This document shows, one piece after another, positions 16,501 to 25,266 of a DNA stretch of 58,380 nucleotides. Both the position numbers and the translations under genes were made by a program. Location of the stretch: assembly GCF_029978005.1 (NCBI RefSeq), contig NZ_JARKOZ010000056.1, positions 1 to 58,380 of the forward strand, written 5' to 3'. The notes below the pieces were generated by a model. The model searched no databases, had not been told where the DNA came from, and worked only from the letters and a program-made list of their open reading frames with translations. Positions within the stretch are counted from its first letter, which is position 1, and each line of letters opens with the position of its first letter. The stretch comes from Solidesulfovibrio sp. (lineage in GTDB: Bacteria; Desulfobacterota; Desulfovibrionia; Desulfovibrionales; Desulfovibrionaceae).

Positions 16501-18438
16501 CACCAGATCACGGAACACGCCTGGCTCAACCTCCTGGTTGGGCGTGTGGCTGCCGACGATCTTGCCTTCTCCGGAAATGCCGTACTGGCTGGAAAGCTCT
16601 TTACTGGCCAACATGAGCGCCGGAACAACCTCGACCTGCACCCGATCCGACAGGCCGGGGATGTCCTTGACCAAGCGTTTGGCCACTTCATAGGTGGCCT
16701 GGTCCGTCTCCCCGTTCATCATGGCCCGGTGCAGGTTCATGATGTTGGCATCGCTCATGGCATCGTAATCAACACCAGGCAGGCGCTGGTTCCAGGGCGT
16801 GCGCGTCTGCGGCGTGGCGATGCCCATGCCCATGCCAACGCCGAAGGCTTCGGCCAGTTGGCCCGGGGCGGTGACACCCTCGGCCAGGGCCTGGCCAGAG
16901 AAGGCCGCCCCGGTCGTAGGCGCGCGCAAAGCCATGGGCAGGGCGTTCGTCGCGGCCAGGATGCCTTTCATAATGCCCCAGGTGGCGGCCGACTTGGCAG
17001 CCGTGGGCAAGCCGCCTTCGGTGTAGCCCTTGAGGCCGGCGAAGGCCGGACCCATGGCGAACTCCATCATGCCCGGGCCGCTCCCCAGGATGCCGCCGAC
17101 CACGTTGGTCATGTAGTCGTCGTATTTGACCTGCCCCAGGAAGTGCTTGGCCCAATAGTCGGACTGCTCCATGAGGGCCTGGAACACGCCGCCCTTGTCG
17201 GTCCCGGTTGCCGCGGCGACATCGCTGGAAAGATCGTCCAGAGTGCGGAAGAAACCGGCCATGCCGGCATAGGTGTTGCCCAGGGCCTTGGACCCGTAGT
17301 CCTTGGTTCGCTGCCAGGCCTCGGAGAAAATGTCTCCCGTGGCCTCCAGGGGGGTGCGCTGGTTTCTGGCTTGCACCACGGGGGCCTGACCGAATCCTGG
17401 AATGCCGCCAGTCCCATTGGAGCCACCAGAGTAGCCCGGGACCTTCAGCACGTCGGCAAGTTCCTGGTCATTCGAAGCGGTCAAGGCGGCTTTTCGGCCT
17501 GTTTCCACTCTGACCATGCTTTTCTGCAAGGCAAACAGCGTGTTCGGATCATGCAGGTCAAGCGGTTGATCGGGGCTGACCCCCATGTCCTTGGAAACGG
17601 TATTTATGTATTCCTGTGTCTTGTTCTCGTTCGGGGGAGCGTAGCGGCTCACGATCCCGGTGACAGTATTCAGGCCATGCTTGTCCTGGTAACGCAGCAA
17701 AAGGTCTTTCTGCGCTGAAAGGCCCTCTTCCATGGTCCCGTAGCTTTGAAAGCTGGTGCTGCTGGCCCGGATATTCCCCGGGTTGTTGTTCCTGAGCCAG
17801 ACAGGGGCCTTGCCGCCGGGGAATGAAATCGGGGAGGGTTGGGGCAGAGTCTTCCCGGCCGGGGCTGCGGTAGCGGTCGTGTCGGGAACGCCGGCCTGCC
17901 CGGATTCATCCTGGCCATACTGCTGTGCCTGCTTCTCGTGGAGTTGCTGCGCGTAGGCCGTGGCGTCCTCGGGCGTGGAAAACTTCCCCAGATGTTTCCC
18001 CGTCTGGTGGTACTGCTGAATGGCTTCATCGTCGGAGAGAATGCGGCTTCCGTCTTCGGCCGTGGTCGGAATGAGGATTTCCCCGTTCCCCTCATTAAAG
18101 GACATGGAACGGACCGTGGAAATGGTGCCATCGGCATTCTTGATGACAGGCCGATTGTTGAGGTCGATATTGCCGGCCTCTGTCGGCTTCGGCATGGCCG
18201 GCTCTTCGGCTGTCTTGTTGAAAGACTGCTGAAAAACGGAAAGTTTCGCCTTTTGCTCCTCCACCTTGGCGGCCACGTCCTGGCCCTCCGGAGACTGCGC
18301 CCAGGTCTGGAACGGATCAGGCGGCGGCGGCACGATCCCGGCGTCCACAAGGGAATGCTCGGCGTCCCGGATGATCCGGTCTTCAGCCTTCGTCTGGTAG
18401 GTGTCCCAGAAATTGTCCTGCTGCTGCTCGTCAAGCAT
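13531..18438 (-). CDS. Very large internal virion / peptidoglycan-processing protein
   Basis: 1635 residues. Start at 18438 is preferred because TAATG overlaps the stop of the upstream gene; a start 12 bases earlier is possible. Around residues 220-330 (WLRNNNPGNIRASS, then YGTMEEGLSAQKDLLLRYQ) it has the NPGN motif of phage murein-cleaving structural proteins. The rest is long and helical, with hydrophobic stretches near 430-560 and 1330-1400. This fits a T7 gp16-like internal protein ejected into the cell to pass DNA through wall and membrane. The specific enzymatic activity is inferred. Confidence 0.7.
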   Translation of the reverse strand: MLDEQQQDNFWDTYQTKAEDRIIRDAEHSLVDAGIVPPPPDPFQTWAQSPEGQDVAAKVEEQKAKLSVFQQSFNKTAEEPAMPKPTEAGNIDLNNRPVIKNADGTISTVRSMSFNEGNGEILIPTTAEDGSRILSDDEAIQQYHQTGKHLGKFSTPEDATAYAQQLHEKQAQQYGQDESGQAGVPDTTATAAPAGKTLPQPSPISFPGGKAPVWLRNNNPGNIRASSTSFQSYGTMEEGLSAQKDLLLRYQDKHGLNTVTGIVSRYAPPNENKTQEYINTVSKDMGVSPDQPLDLHDPNTLFALQKSMVRVETGRKAALTASNDQELADVLKVPGYSGGSNGTGGIPGFGQAPVVQARNQRTPLEATGDIFSEAWQRTKDYGSKALGNTYAGMAGFFRTLDDLSSDVAAATGTDKGGVFQALMEQSDYWAKHFLGQVKYDDYMTNVVGGILGSGPGMMEFAMGPAFAGLKGYTEGGLPTAAKSAATWGIMKGILAATNALPMALRAPTTGAAFSGQALAEGVTAPGQLAEAFGVGMGMGIATPQTRTPWNQRLPGVDYDAMSDANIMNLHRAMMNGETDQATYEVAKRLVKDIPGLSDRVQVEVVPALMLASKELSSQYGISGEGKIVGSHTPNQEVEPGVFRDLVKLYDGHMPAVDLLHEIGGHNIVERLLPQFPQVEQELRQFWKDSGAEARGVDFAEFGADEVARSYLSQGLFMGQGETPWGEFVGRVKGVFDRTLDRLGVLPESRAPQNFDQLVQQALQEGRTFKGIGAPGPREQDRVRPVSESKNWEEIGRWGFGDKDVPFEVQDKLQSIEPDVIDNNLPPPLKAKSLGINYSKINSEEDIAGLINKVETVLAPDIDAARRYERSHDTTAQAASDLGMTEADLLARMRGEGWNAEKTYAARVILNASAEDLMRRARDIKGGDNSDASLLAFRRRMEVHAALQAHVAGLRAEAGRALNQWKMLASTQFLDPALMNQLTGEDMAKLTDQAGGRRLIEEAANSLVDAAQQGPVPMHKVDTLVHNVRQRTFGDWFLAYRYMCMLSSPKTHVANMMGNMLVAGMAIPERAVASLIGKGFKTARDTTGLPWGWLSEGDGDVSVLEAKAMAFALVQNQTDALKLAWEAMKTGESKFGGQQKQDYAPMFGQGAPGWIGKNIPESWNKAADAIWTGLGIPGRALGAEDEYFKFLGYRQGLAGLAFRQAAIEGRQGEDITARAKELMDAPPADMAKAALDFARVQTFTQDMGSTMSALNRFRNSNLFLKLLMPFVSTPYNILQYSLDRTPIAFIKKSFWDDFQSGGAKRDLALARVALGSSIMGLAVMANASGLITGDGPSEPKEREAWRRVYQPNSVKVGDQWVAYDRTEPVGTLFSMAANARMIIQEWDQVGQERDLPTLFTALALATAKTITSKTWLQGVADAMNAVTFPESKGPRMLQGFASSFVPSILRDVVVETDPEVKAVWSWVDAMKSRIPGLSSSLPPKRDIWGDPYQVHAAGEGLYLGWLSPLKVQTGDVSEIDKELLRLEWGPSIPRRTQSFQGVPLELTPQEYDRFIELSTQVMRNPGDDGVGRTMKADLEHIIRTRAYKQLDDEQKKMTIQREIQVYRQAAQIRLMKENPRLQALMTLGLREKGRNQ

Positions 18439-19586
18439 TATGACCACCATTTGGCTTTGACGCCGCTGTTATAGACTGAGGTGACGCCACCCAATAAACT
18501 GGAACCGGCCTTGGCCAGGGAACCCCAATCCGTCGAATCCGCCTGGCTGGAATACTTCTCGGCCGCATTGGCCGAACTGGTGCCGCCGGTGACCTGATCC
18601 ATGATGTCGTATTGCAGCCCCCAGATTGTGTCCTGGGTGCTCTGGTCCAGCTTCCAGACCGTGCGCCAACCCTGTTCGCGGTACTGATCGGCGGTGCGTT
18701 CGGATTCCGTTTGCGTGACCAGGGTGTTGTATTCCAGCTTGGTATCAATGGCGTTCAGCTTGGTATCAAGCTGCTGCTGGTAGGCGTCGTTTTTGATCTG
18801 CGCTTCCTGAAGCAGGGATTCGCCCTTGTTCATGGCGTCGGTGACGACTTCCTGAGCCTGGATGTGTCCGGTCTGCCGGGTGGTGGCCGCATCATAGCCG
18901 GTCTGAAAGTCCACGTCGGCGATCTGGGAACCGGCCTTGAGTTTGAGGTAGGAGACCTTCTTGGCGTTGATGTCGTCTTGCTGCTGCATGACCTCGAGGG
19001 CGCTTCCGGTCATCTCCCGGCCCTGGGCCGCGATCTTGGCCGCCAGTTCCCCCTGCTGCTGCACGGCCTCATCGCGGAGTTGCCCCAGCTGGAAATCCCG
19101 TTCCGACTGGAGTTCCCTGACCTGGCCTTCACCCTTGGCTTCGGTGTACTTGGCCTTGGCCTCGGCCGTGGCATTGGCAATGTCGGCCTCCGTCAAGGCG
19201 GTCTTGAACAGGTTCCCGACCTGGGTCAGCGCCAGGTCAACGGAGAGTTTCGCGGAAGTGGATGCGTCCTGGATGGCAGAGAGCTTTTCCTGATTGGCAA
19301 AGAGCTTCCCGTAAGCCAGTTCCACGGGGGTCCACGCCTCCACCCATTGCGCCTCGCGGTCGTAGGTGAAGGCGGTGTATTCAGACTCCATGTCGGATTC
19401 GTTCTGAATCCGCACGGCATCAAGCACGTCCCGCTGCGCGTTGATGAAGGAAGCGTCAGCCTGCTTTTGGGCGGCATCAGCCTTGGCCGAAGCAGCATCC
19501 GACTTGCTGGTGTCGAAGAGGGAAGAACCGACCTGAACCCCGGTGCCAACGATGCCGGCCCCGGCGGCTACTCCTGCGGCAGACAT
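18438..19586 (-). CDS. Internal virion protein (T7 gp14-like position)
   Basis: 382 residues. A Gly/Ala-rich hydrophobic N-terminus (AAGVAAGAGIVGTGVQVGSS) is followed by a long Ala/Gln-rich helical region. Composition and gene position between two other internal virion genes fit the T7 gp14-type channel component. The C-terminus again is Gly-rich (AKAGSSLLGGVTSVYNSG), as in membrane-inserting ejection proteins. No enzymatic motif. The call rests on context more than on sequence. Confidence 0.55.
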   Translation of the reverse strand: MSAAGVAAGAGIVGTGVQVGSSLFDTSKSDAASAKADAAQKQADASFINAQRDVLDAVRIQNESDMESEYTAFTYDREAQWVEAWTPVELAYGKLFANQEKLSAIQDASTSAKLSVDLALTQVGNLFKTALTEADIANATAEAKAKYTEAKGEGQVRELQSERDFQLGQLRDEAVQQQGELAAKIAAQGREMTGSALEVMQQQDDINAKKVSYLKLKAGSQIADVDFQTGYDAATTRQTGHIQAQEVVTDAMNKGESLLQEAQIKNDAYQQQLDTKLNAIDTKLEYNTLVTQTESERTADQYREQGWRTVWKLDQSTQDTIWGLQYDIMDQVTGGTSSANAAEKYSSQADSTDWGSLAKAGSSLLGGVTSVYNSGVKAKWWS

Positions 19587-21194
19587 TTATTGGCCCCCTT
19601 GCTTGCCGAGGTTGAGACCGAACATGCGCTGGGCATCCTGCATCCGCCTCATCTTGGCCGCCAAAGCTTCCTGGGCATCCTTGAAGGACGTAGAAAGGGT
19701 GATGACCGTCTGCCGGTCTATTTTCCCAGCCCGGTAGTCTTCGATCATCTTGCTATACGCGCCGTTGATGACGTCGATATTGTCAGGCGTCTGGCCGCCG
19801 AAATAACCGGAAATGGCGTCGTCGATGGCCGGCGGTGCCTGGATATGCCGTTTGGCCACTTCCAAGGCGGCGTCCCTGGGCTTCAGGCCGTTTTGCACCA
19901 GGTCATCCACTTCCGTCGTGGCGGTGTTGAATTCCTGAAGCTGCTGGTCGTAGGCCATGGAACCAGATTTTGCCGTCAGCAAAAGCCCTTTGAGCTTGCT
20001 TTTGGCGTCCTTGATCTGGGGGTTCTCATCGCTTCGGTTCTTGCCCATCCAGTATTTGGCCTCTGATTCATCAATGCGTCCGTCAGCGAACGCCGAAATG
20101 ACGTCCTGGTCGCTCAAATCTCCCCCGGCGTACTTCTGCATGAGGTAGATTTGTGTATTTTTGTCAGGGGTGAACTTCTTTTCCGCACCGTTGATCTTAT
20201 CCAGCAGGGTGCGCCCCTGCTCAGGGCGAAGAATTCCCCGGTCAACAGCCTGGGAGACATCAGACTGGGCAAAGGTTCCTGTCCCGAGCTTGCTGTAAAA
20301 CTGGTAGAAGTTGTTGTCCTGGATGCCGGCAAGCTGCTTTTCAGCGTCAGCCTGCGCCCTGGCTTCATCCATGGTCATGGCGCTTTTGGCGGACAAGACC
20401 TGATGGGAAAGACGCTTCAGGCGTTCGGTGTCGAATTTGCCCACGAAGTCGCCAGCCTCCCACGCCTTAATCATCCATGGGCGTGTGGAAGGGTCGGTCA
20501 ACTGGCTGGTGACGTTGAGTTCCAGCGCATCCTGCTTGCTGGAAGTCGCGTTTTTCTGGGCAACATCCGGAGCCACGAAGCCAGAGGCCGCGGCCCCGGC
20601 CCAGTTCTTGTCGATTTCCCCCATGGCGGCCTGCAGGTCTTCCGGGGTCCTGGCTCGCTGGGCTTGCCCCTTGGCCTTCTGGTCCTGCTGCTCGGCCACG
20701 TCCAAGCCATACTGCTGGCGCACCTTCCAGGCCTGCACTTTGGCCCGTGTCATGATGCTGTTGGTGCTCTTGTCCAGCATGAGCGAAGTGTATTGCTGGG
20801 CATCCGCAGTAGGGGCTTTGGTCAATAAATCGGACTTCGCCTGATCCAGCTTCGTCTGCAGATCGGACAACTGCTGGTCGGTGTTTTCTCCCGTGACGTT
20901 TTGCGAGAAAGCCAAAAGGTGGTCATTGGCCGCCTTGTCGAAATCAACGTCCGTCTTGTTGGCATACAGGTATTCATCCTGACGAATCCGCTTGGCAGCG
21001 ATATTCGCCAGTTCATTGCCAACCGCCGACAGCGTGGCCCCGGCCTGGCCGAATTCCTGGGACTGCTGGCCCTCCTGCTGCGCGGCAAACAGGTCGGCTT
21101 CCGAACTGGCCAAAGGGGCTTGTTCGTGCTTGACCATCACCCGGGGCGTAGACGGCTGGTAGCCGCGGGCCAGGGCCGGAACATTCAGCGCCAT
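19587..21194 (-). CDS. Structural/internal virion protein, hypothetical
   Basis: 535 residues, almost wholly helical and charged, with many Gln/Ala (QQEGQQSQEFGQAGATLSAV). No recognised catalytic motif or membrane segment. It overlaps by 10 bases the GNAT-like gene before it and directly precedes the gp14-like gene. In T7-type phages this slot encodes gp15-like ejection proteins, a reasonable but unproven guess. Confidence 0.5.
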   Translation of the reverse strand: MALNVPALARGYQPSTPRVMVKHEQAPLASSEADLFAAQQEGQQSQEFGQAGATLSAVGNELANIAAKRIRQDEYLYANKTDVDFDKAANDHLLAFSQNVTGENTDQQLSDLQTKLDQAKSDLLTKAPTADAQQYTSLMLDKSTNSIMTRAKVQAWKVRQQYGLDVAEQQDQKAKGQAQRARTPEDLQAAMGEIDKNWAGAAASGFVAPDVAQKNATSSKQDALELNVTSQLTDPSTRPWMIKAWEAGDFVGKFDTERLKRLSHQVLSAKSAMTMDEARAQADAEKQLAGIQDNNFYQFYSKLGTGTFAQSDVSQAVDRGILRPEQGRTLLDKINGAEKKFTPDKNTQIYLMQKYAGGDLSDQDVISAFADGRIDESEAKYWMGKNRSDENPQIKDAKSKLKGLLLTAKSGSMAYDQQLQEFNTATTEVDDLVQNGLKPRDAALEVAKRHIQAPPAIDDAISGYFGGQTPDNIDVINGAYSKMIEDYRAGKIDRQTVITLSTSFKDAQEALAAKMRRMQDAQRMFGLNLGKQGGQ

Positions 21195-21637
21195 GCCTGC
21201 CTCCTGGAAAAAATGACGTAATCGGCTCCATCAGGGCCGAAGGCCTTCAGAATCCCTTCCCGCTCGAACCCCAAGTGCTCTGCCCACTTGATGGCCGGGG
21301 CATATCCCTGGCGCACGGTGCACTGCAGACGGCGCAAGTGCATCGCCTTGAAGGCGGCATTGAGAAATGTCCTGGTGGACTTGAGTACGGCCACGGGGAA
21401 GTTCTCGATAAGGGGACTGGTGCGCATCCAGGCTTCGCCCACGCCCGGCCAAAACAGGATGACCCCACCACAGCACACGACGTCAGGCCCGGACATGATG
21501 GTGATGGCCGGATGCCTGGACAGGTTCTGGGCAATGGCCCTGGAAAAGGTCCCCAGCCCCTCCACAAAGGCGGCATCGGCTTCCCGTAGCTGCATTGTCA
21601 TGGCGTGGTCAGGGTGAAAGACTTCGGTGCGCAACAT
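21185..21637 (-). CDS. GNAT-like internal virion protein (T7 gp13 type)
   Basis: 150 residues with an acetyltransferase-like end: RRLQCTVRQGYAPAIKWAEH then LGFEREGILKAFGPDGADYV. This matches the final strands of GNAT folds, where a residue moves after 'A-x-x-x-x-x-x-x-G-F'. Phages of this type carry such a protein (DUF2833, T7 gp13-like) needed for virion morphogenesis. Lies between tail tubular B and the large internal virion genes. Confidence 0.6.
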   Translation of the reverse strand: MLRTEVFHPDHAMTMQLREADAAFVEGLGTFSRAIAQNLSRHPAITIMSGPDVVCCGGVILFWPGVGEAWMRTSPLIENFPVAVLKSTRTFLNAAFKAMHLRRLQCTVRQGYAPAIKWAEHLGFEREGILKAFGPDGADYVIFSRRQAWR

Positions 21638-21644
21638 GACGGCC

Positions 21645-24008
21645 TCAGATCGTGTTGGTGGTCAACTCGTAGATGATGGCCAGGATGGTCATGGGCAACG
21701 GCTTGTCTTGGACGATCAGGAATTGGCCGTCCCGGCTGTAGTCGAGACCGGTCATGATGACCTTGTCACCCGTGAAGAGTGCCGGGGGAGAGCCCATGGG
21801 ATCGGATGGCGTGCGGAAGGGGACATCAACCAGGGCATCTTCATCCCGTCCAAACCGCAGCCCCAACGAGCGGAGCAACCGGACCGCGACCTTGGTGACG
21901 CGTTTCAGCTTACCCTGGGCGGTCCCATCGTCCCCGCCGGCCTCTATCCGCAGCGGCTGCAACACGGAATCGTAATGCAGGCCAACATGCACCGTGGAAC
22001 AGGCATGGGGTAGCTTGACCGCTCCGGAAGCCACGGTCTGCGTCGGCATGACCGCTCCGTCGCCCAAGATATCGACCGCCAGCCCTTCCAGATGTTCCAG
22101 GCCGGAAATCGTGGTGGCCTTATCCCCCTTGTAGGTCAGGCTGCAGTCCAGGAAAATACCGTCTTCCTGGTCCTGGTTGTCGAAGGGTGGGGTCATGAAT
22201 TCGATGTACCGCGCGGCCTGGCCATCAACCGTGCGTTCAACAACCAGCCAAAGCTGGTCATGGTCGCCGGCGGTGATGGAGCATACCGCCAGGGCCTTTC
22301 CGGCCATGGGATGCCGATGCCAGCCCACAACTTGCTCGGACCTATTGTAGGTGAAACCGATCAGAACCCCATCCCCCCGGACGCACCAGAGGATGGAATC
22401 CGGCTCTTGGACATAAGCCATATCCAGGATGCCGCCGGCGGTGATGTGCTCGGCCAGGATGGAAAGGTCCGCCGCCGTGAAACCGCCCTGGTTGTAGTCG
22501 TAAGCCATCTCTCGGAGCTTTCGGCCGGAACGTTGCACGAACAGCACCACGCCGCCGACCTGGGCGGGAGAAATGGCCGCCGATCCGTAGGTGGTTTCCT
22601 GTCGGGCGGTGGCCGAAGACGGGGTAAGGGCGGCATCCGAGTCCACGGACCCCATGCGCCATTCCCCGCCCATGGTCCCGATCAGCAAGACTCTACCCGA
22701 GCGCAGCCAACGGATGCTGTTGATCTGGGAAGAGGACAGTTCCACCACCACGGGATCGGCATCGTCAGCCCCTGGCGTGAAGTTCTCATAGTCGCTGCTG
22801 GCGCTGCCCCAGACGGTCTGAGGCTGATCAGCCGAACCGCCGAACCAAAGGCGGCCTTCGTGGAAGGTGACCGCCTCGGGATAGCCTCGGAAGTCGGACC
22901 ATGCCCCCTCGCGCCACGTGGATGTGGCGGTGGTCGCCCCCAGGGGCTCCAAGATCGTGGCCGCCGCGTGGGTGGGGTCGGTGAAGGACGTGATTTTGCA
23001 ATACCCGACCGTGCTGTTGTGGCGAATACGCCAAAGCGCCCCGACATGCTTGGCGTCAAAGAGGTCCTTGGACGCGACCAGGGTGCACGTCACGTTCGCC
23101 TGGGGGCAGGACACGGCATCGACCGCCATGGAGGCGTCGGCCGTATGGAAAAATCGCAAGTAGGCTGTTCCGCTGGCGGACGGCGTGAACTTGAAGGTTT
23201 GGTAGCCAGTGCCGCAGGCAGTCTGCGCGATGAGTTCCCCACCGCCGTCCGTCGTGCCCAGCATCATGGAGACCGGGCCGGCCTTGACGGTGAAGGTCAG
23301 GGGATATTCGGTTCCAGCGACTACGGGGAAACTCTGCTTGATGCCGGCAATATTGGTGCCGTCACCGATCAGGTTGCACCATCCGGACGAATCCCATTCG
23401 ATGGCGGAAGGGCTTGTGGATATGTCGGTCCAGCCGTTCAGGTTGGAGTCGAAACCGCCGTTGGTGATGAGTTCCCCGGTGGCTGATGGCGTCAGCGTGA
23501 TGGACGCATCTTTGTTTTCGTCCTGATAGGGTCCATCAACGAACTCCACGACATCAATGGACCAGTCCGTGTTCCCCTCGCGCGAAAGCTTCATAGGGGG
23601 GTGAGACTGGTGCACGATGTAAAGAACGTCTGCGGATTGCGCGAAAGACAGCCCGGCTAGGTCATCGGCCGCGTAGGGAGATTCGATCTCATAAGGGGCC
23701 GATCCCGTGTCATTAAGGACCTGCCCTTCATCGGCAAAGAACCGGATGTACTGGTCCCCGAATTCCAGCACATAGGTCTGGCTGGCGGAAAACTGGAAGG
23801 GGATGAGGCGCACCGCTTTGTCGCTGAACTTGGCAGCAGCCACAAAACGTGTGCCGGGCCGCCGCGTGATGCCGCCATGCGGCAACGTGATGAAATTTTC
23901 CAGACGGGCGGCTCCGGTCGCGTACTTCTCCAGGTCCGTCCGGCCTCCGAGCCGCGGACTGAATTCCCCGCCGGTCAGGCTGTTCTGGATGTAGGTGACC
24001 TTGCTCAT
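21645..24008 (-). CDS. Tail tubular protein B (T7 gp12-like) with CBM-like insert
   Basis: 787 residues. The start at 24008 (MSKVTYIQNSLTGGEFSPRL) overlaps the stop of the preceding gene as ATGA. LTGGEFSPRLGGRTDLEKY and GGITRRPGTRFVAAAKF are hallmark phrases of the gp12-like nozzle protein. Residues about 175-310 form a separate jelly-roll-like segment (ELITNGGFDSNLNGWTDIS, then GYQTFKFTPSASGTAYLRFF), like carbohydrate-binding modules of the CBM4/9 type. The rest continues the beta-propeller of the nozzle. Forms the distal short-tail tube. Confidence 0.85.
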   Translation of the reverse strand: MSKVTYIQNSLTGGEFSPRLGGRTDLEKYATGAARLENFITLPHGGITRRPGTRFVAAAKFSDKAVRLIPFQFSASQTYVLEFGDQYIRFFADEGQVLNDTGSAPYEIESPYAADDLAGLSFAQSADVLYIVHQSHPPMKLSREGNTDWSIDVVEFVDGPYQDENKDASITLTPSATGELITNGGFDSNLNGWTDISTSPSAIEWDSSGWCNLIGDGTNIAGIKQSFPVVAGTEYPLTFTVKAGPVSMMLGTTDGGGELIAQTACGTGYQTFKFTPSASGTAYLRFFHTADASMAVDAVSCPQANVTCTLVASKDLFDAKHVGALWRIRHNSTVGYCKITSFTDPTHAAATILEPLGATTATSTWREGAWSDFRGYPEAVTFHEGRLWFGGSADQPQTVWGSASSDYENFTPGADDADPVVVELSSSQINSIRWLRSGRVLLIGTMGGEWRMGSVDSDAALTPSSATARQETTYGSAAISPAQVGGVVLFVQRSGRKLREMAYDYNQGGFTAADLSILAEHITAGGILDMAYVQEPDSILWCVRGDGVLIGFTYNRSEQVVGWHRHPMAGKALAVCSITAGDHDQLWLVVERTVDGQAARYIEFMTPPFDNQDQEDGIFLDCSLTYKGDKATTISGLEHLEGLAVDILGDGAVMPTQTVASGAVKLPHACSTVHVGLHYDSVLQPLRIEAGGDDGTAQGKLKRVTKVAVRLLRSLGLRFGRDEDALVDVPFRTPSDPMGSPPALFTGDKVIMTGLDYSRDGQFLIVQDKPLPMTILAIIYELTTNTI

Positions 24009-24565
24009 CGGGCATCGGTCCAATAGGTGTTCACGCTCTGGTCTATCCTTTGTTCCTGGGCCGCCAAAAGCTTCTCATTGGCCAGGGCCGTCAGGTATTC
24101 CTTGTAGAAAAGCTCCTGTTGGGTGGCATTGCCCGATATGGCGTAGACCAGTTCCGAGGCGAGGCGCAGGGCCACGACTTCGGCCAAGGAGGCAGACAGC
24201 CTGTTCATGTCCGTCAGGTGGCGCACGTAGAGGATGGAAAGGGCTTCCAGGTCGGAAACGATGGTCGAGCCTTCGAGGCGATAGGACGCCGAAGCATCCC
24301 CATCCACCTCCACGACGCGCAGGCAGTCCGCCGGCAGCTGGTAGGCATAGCTGAAGCCCCATGCCGGCGCGTCCGCCAAGCGGGCCAGTGTGGCCCGGGC
24401 CAAGGCACAGGGCCAGGGATATTGCCGCAACACATCGTCCAGACACCGCGAAAAGGCCTCGTTGCACCTGGATGCCTGGGCCGATCCGTCCGTCAGGGAC
24501 AAGATGGACGCCGCGCCGATCTTGGCGAGAGCCGAGTTGCAAATGCCTATGACGGATGTGGCCAT
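24005..24565 (-). CDS. Tail tubular protein A (T7 gp11-like)
   Basis: 186 residues of typical length. GICNSALAKIGAASILSLTD, FSRCLDDVLRQYPWPCALAR and FSYAYQLPADCLRVVEVDGD are highly characteristic of gp11-like adaptors, which connect the portal to the nozzle. ATGA overlap couples it to tail tubular B. Confidence 0.88.
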   Translation of the reverse strand: MATSVIGICNSALAKIGAASILSLTDGSAQASRCNEAFSRCLDDVLRQYPWPCALARATLARLADAPAWGFSYAYQLPADCLRVVEVDGDASASYRLEGSTIVSDLEALSILYVRHLTDMNRLSASLAEVVALRLASELVYAISGNATQQELFYKEYLTALANEKLLAAQEQRIDQSVNTYWTDAR

Positions 24566-24610
24566 GTTTTCCCCGCGAAACGGGGCCGGCCGAAACCGGC
24601 CCCGGGTTTG

Positions 24611-24811
24611 TTATTCGTCCGGCGGATTCTCGCCGGTCTCGGGGTCTTCGGCCGGCTTGACTTTCTTGCCGCGCCGTTTCGGAGACAGCACCTCGAAATG
24701 ATCCAGCATGGGGTGATCCTCGGGCAGGTCCAAAACGGTTTCCTGGCCCTCGGCAAACAGCTGGTCATTCAGGTAGCATGGCCTCAGCGCCCGAACCTTC
24801 ATCTGGGGCAT
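24611..24811 (-). CDS. Small phage structural-cluster protein
   Basis: 66 residues, strong AAGGAGG before the ATG. MKVRALRPCYLNDQLFAEGQ resembles short proteins found beside capsid genes that begin with a conserved M-x-V-x-A-L-x-x-x-Y. The C-terminus is charged (KRRGKKVKPAEDPETG). Function unknown, possibly a head decoration or head-closure part. Confidence 0.6.
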   Translation of the reverse strand: MPQMKVRALRPCYLNDQLFAEGQETVLDLPEDHPMLDHFEVLSPKRRGKKVKPAEDPETGENPPDE

Positions 24812-24824
24812 GGTTCAGTCCTCC

Positions 24825-25217
24825 TTACGGATTGGCCTGGCGATCCAGGATGATGCCGGCCGTGATCTTGCCCGTGGTCGGCGCGGTGCCGGTCACGGTG
24901 AAGTAGAGCCGCACGTACCGCAGACAGCCCTGCGGCAGTTTGGCCTTGAAGATTTCCTTGTTCAGGGTCGTCAGGGCGGCCAAAAGGTCGGTCTCCTGCG
25001 CGGGGAGGTCCACCGGCGTGGTGAAGGCGGCGTCGGTGGCGGTCTGCAGCTTCACTCCCAAGCTGGTCAGGTTGTTGAAGGCCTCGGACACGCGGGCGAA
25101 GACCTCCATGCTCGACCGGCCGGCATCGGCGCTCCCCAGGTCGATGACGTTGGTGGAGGCGGCCGACGCCGTGACGGCCTGGTCCTCGGAGAACATCTGC
25201 TGTTTGTCCATGTACAT
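24825..25217 (-). CDS. Capsid cement protein, Bbp16 family
   Basis: 130 residues. Start chosen at 25217 (MYMDKQQMFSEDQAVTA) because GGAG lies seven bases upstream; a longer in-frame extension is low-complexity. The N-terminal phrase and NVIDLGS match the Bbp16-type cement protein that staples capsomers in BPP-1. It lies directly after the major capsid gene, as in that phage. Confidence 0.8.
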   Translation of the reverse strand: MYMDKQQMFSEDQAVTASAASTNVIDLGSADAGRSSMEVFARVSEAFNNLTSLGVKLQTATDAAFTTPVDLPAQETDLLAALTTLNKEIFKAKLPQGCLRYVRLYFTVTGTAPTTGKITAGIILDRQANP

Positions 25218-25266
25218 GGCGTTTCTCCAAGGGGCCGACTCGTGCCGGCCCCGGGGTTGGCGTGGT

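Noticed and set aside
12620-20070. Long plus-strand open frames antisense to the late genes (for example 15385-17718 and 18612-20066)
   Set aside because: They lie opposite well-supported virion genes, lack ribosome binding sites and have the composition expected of antisense GC-rich DNA.
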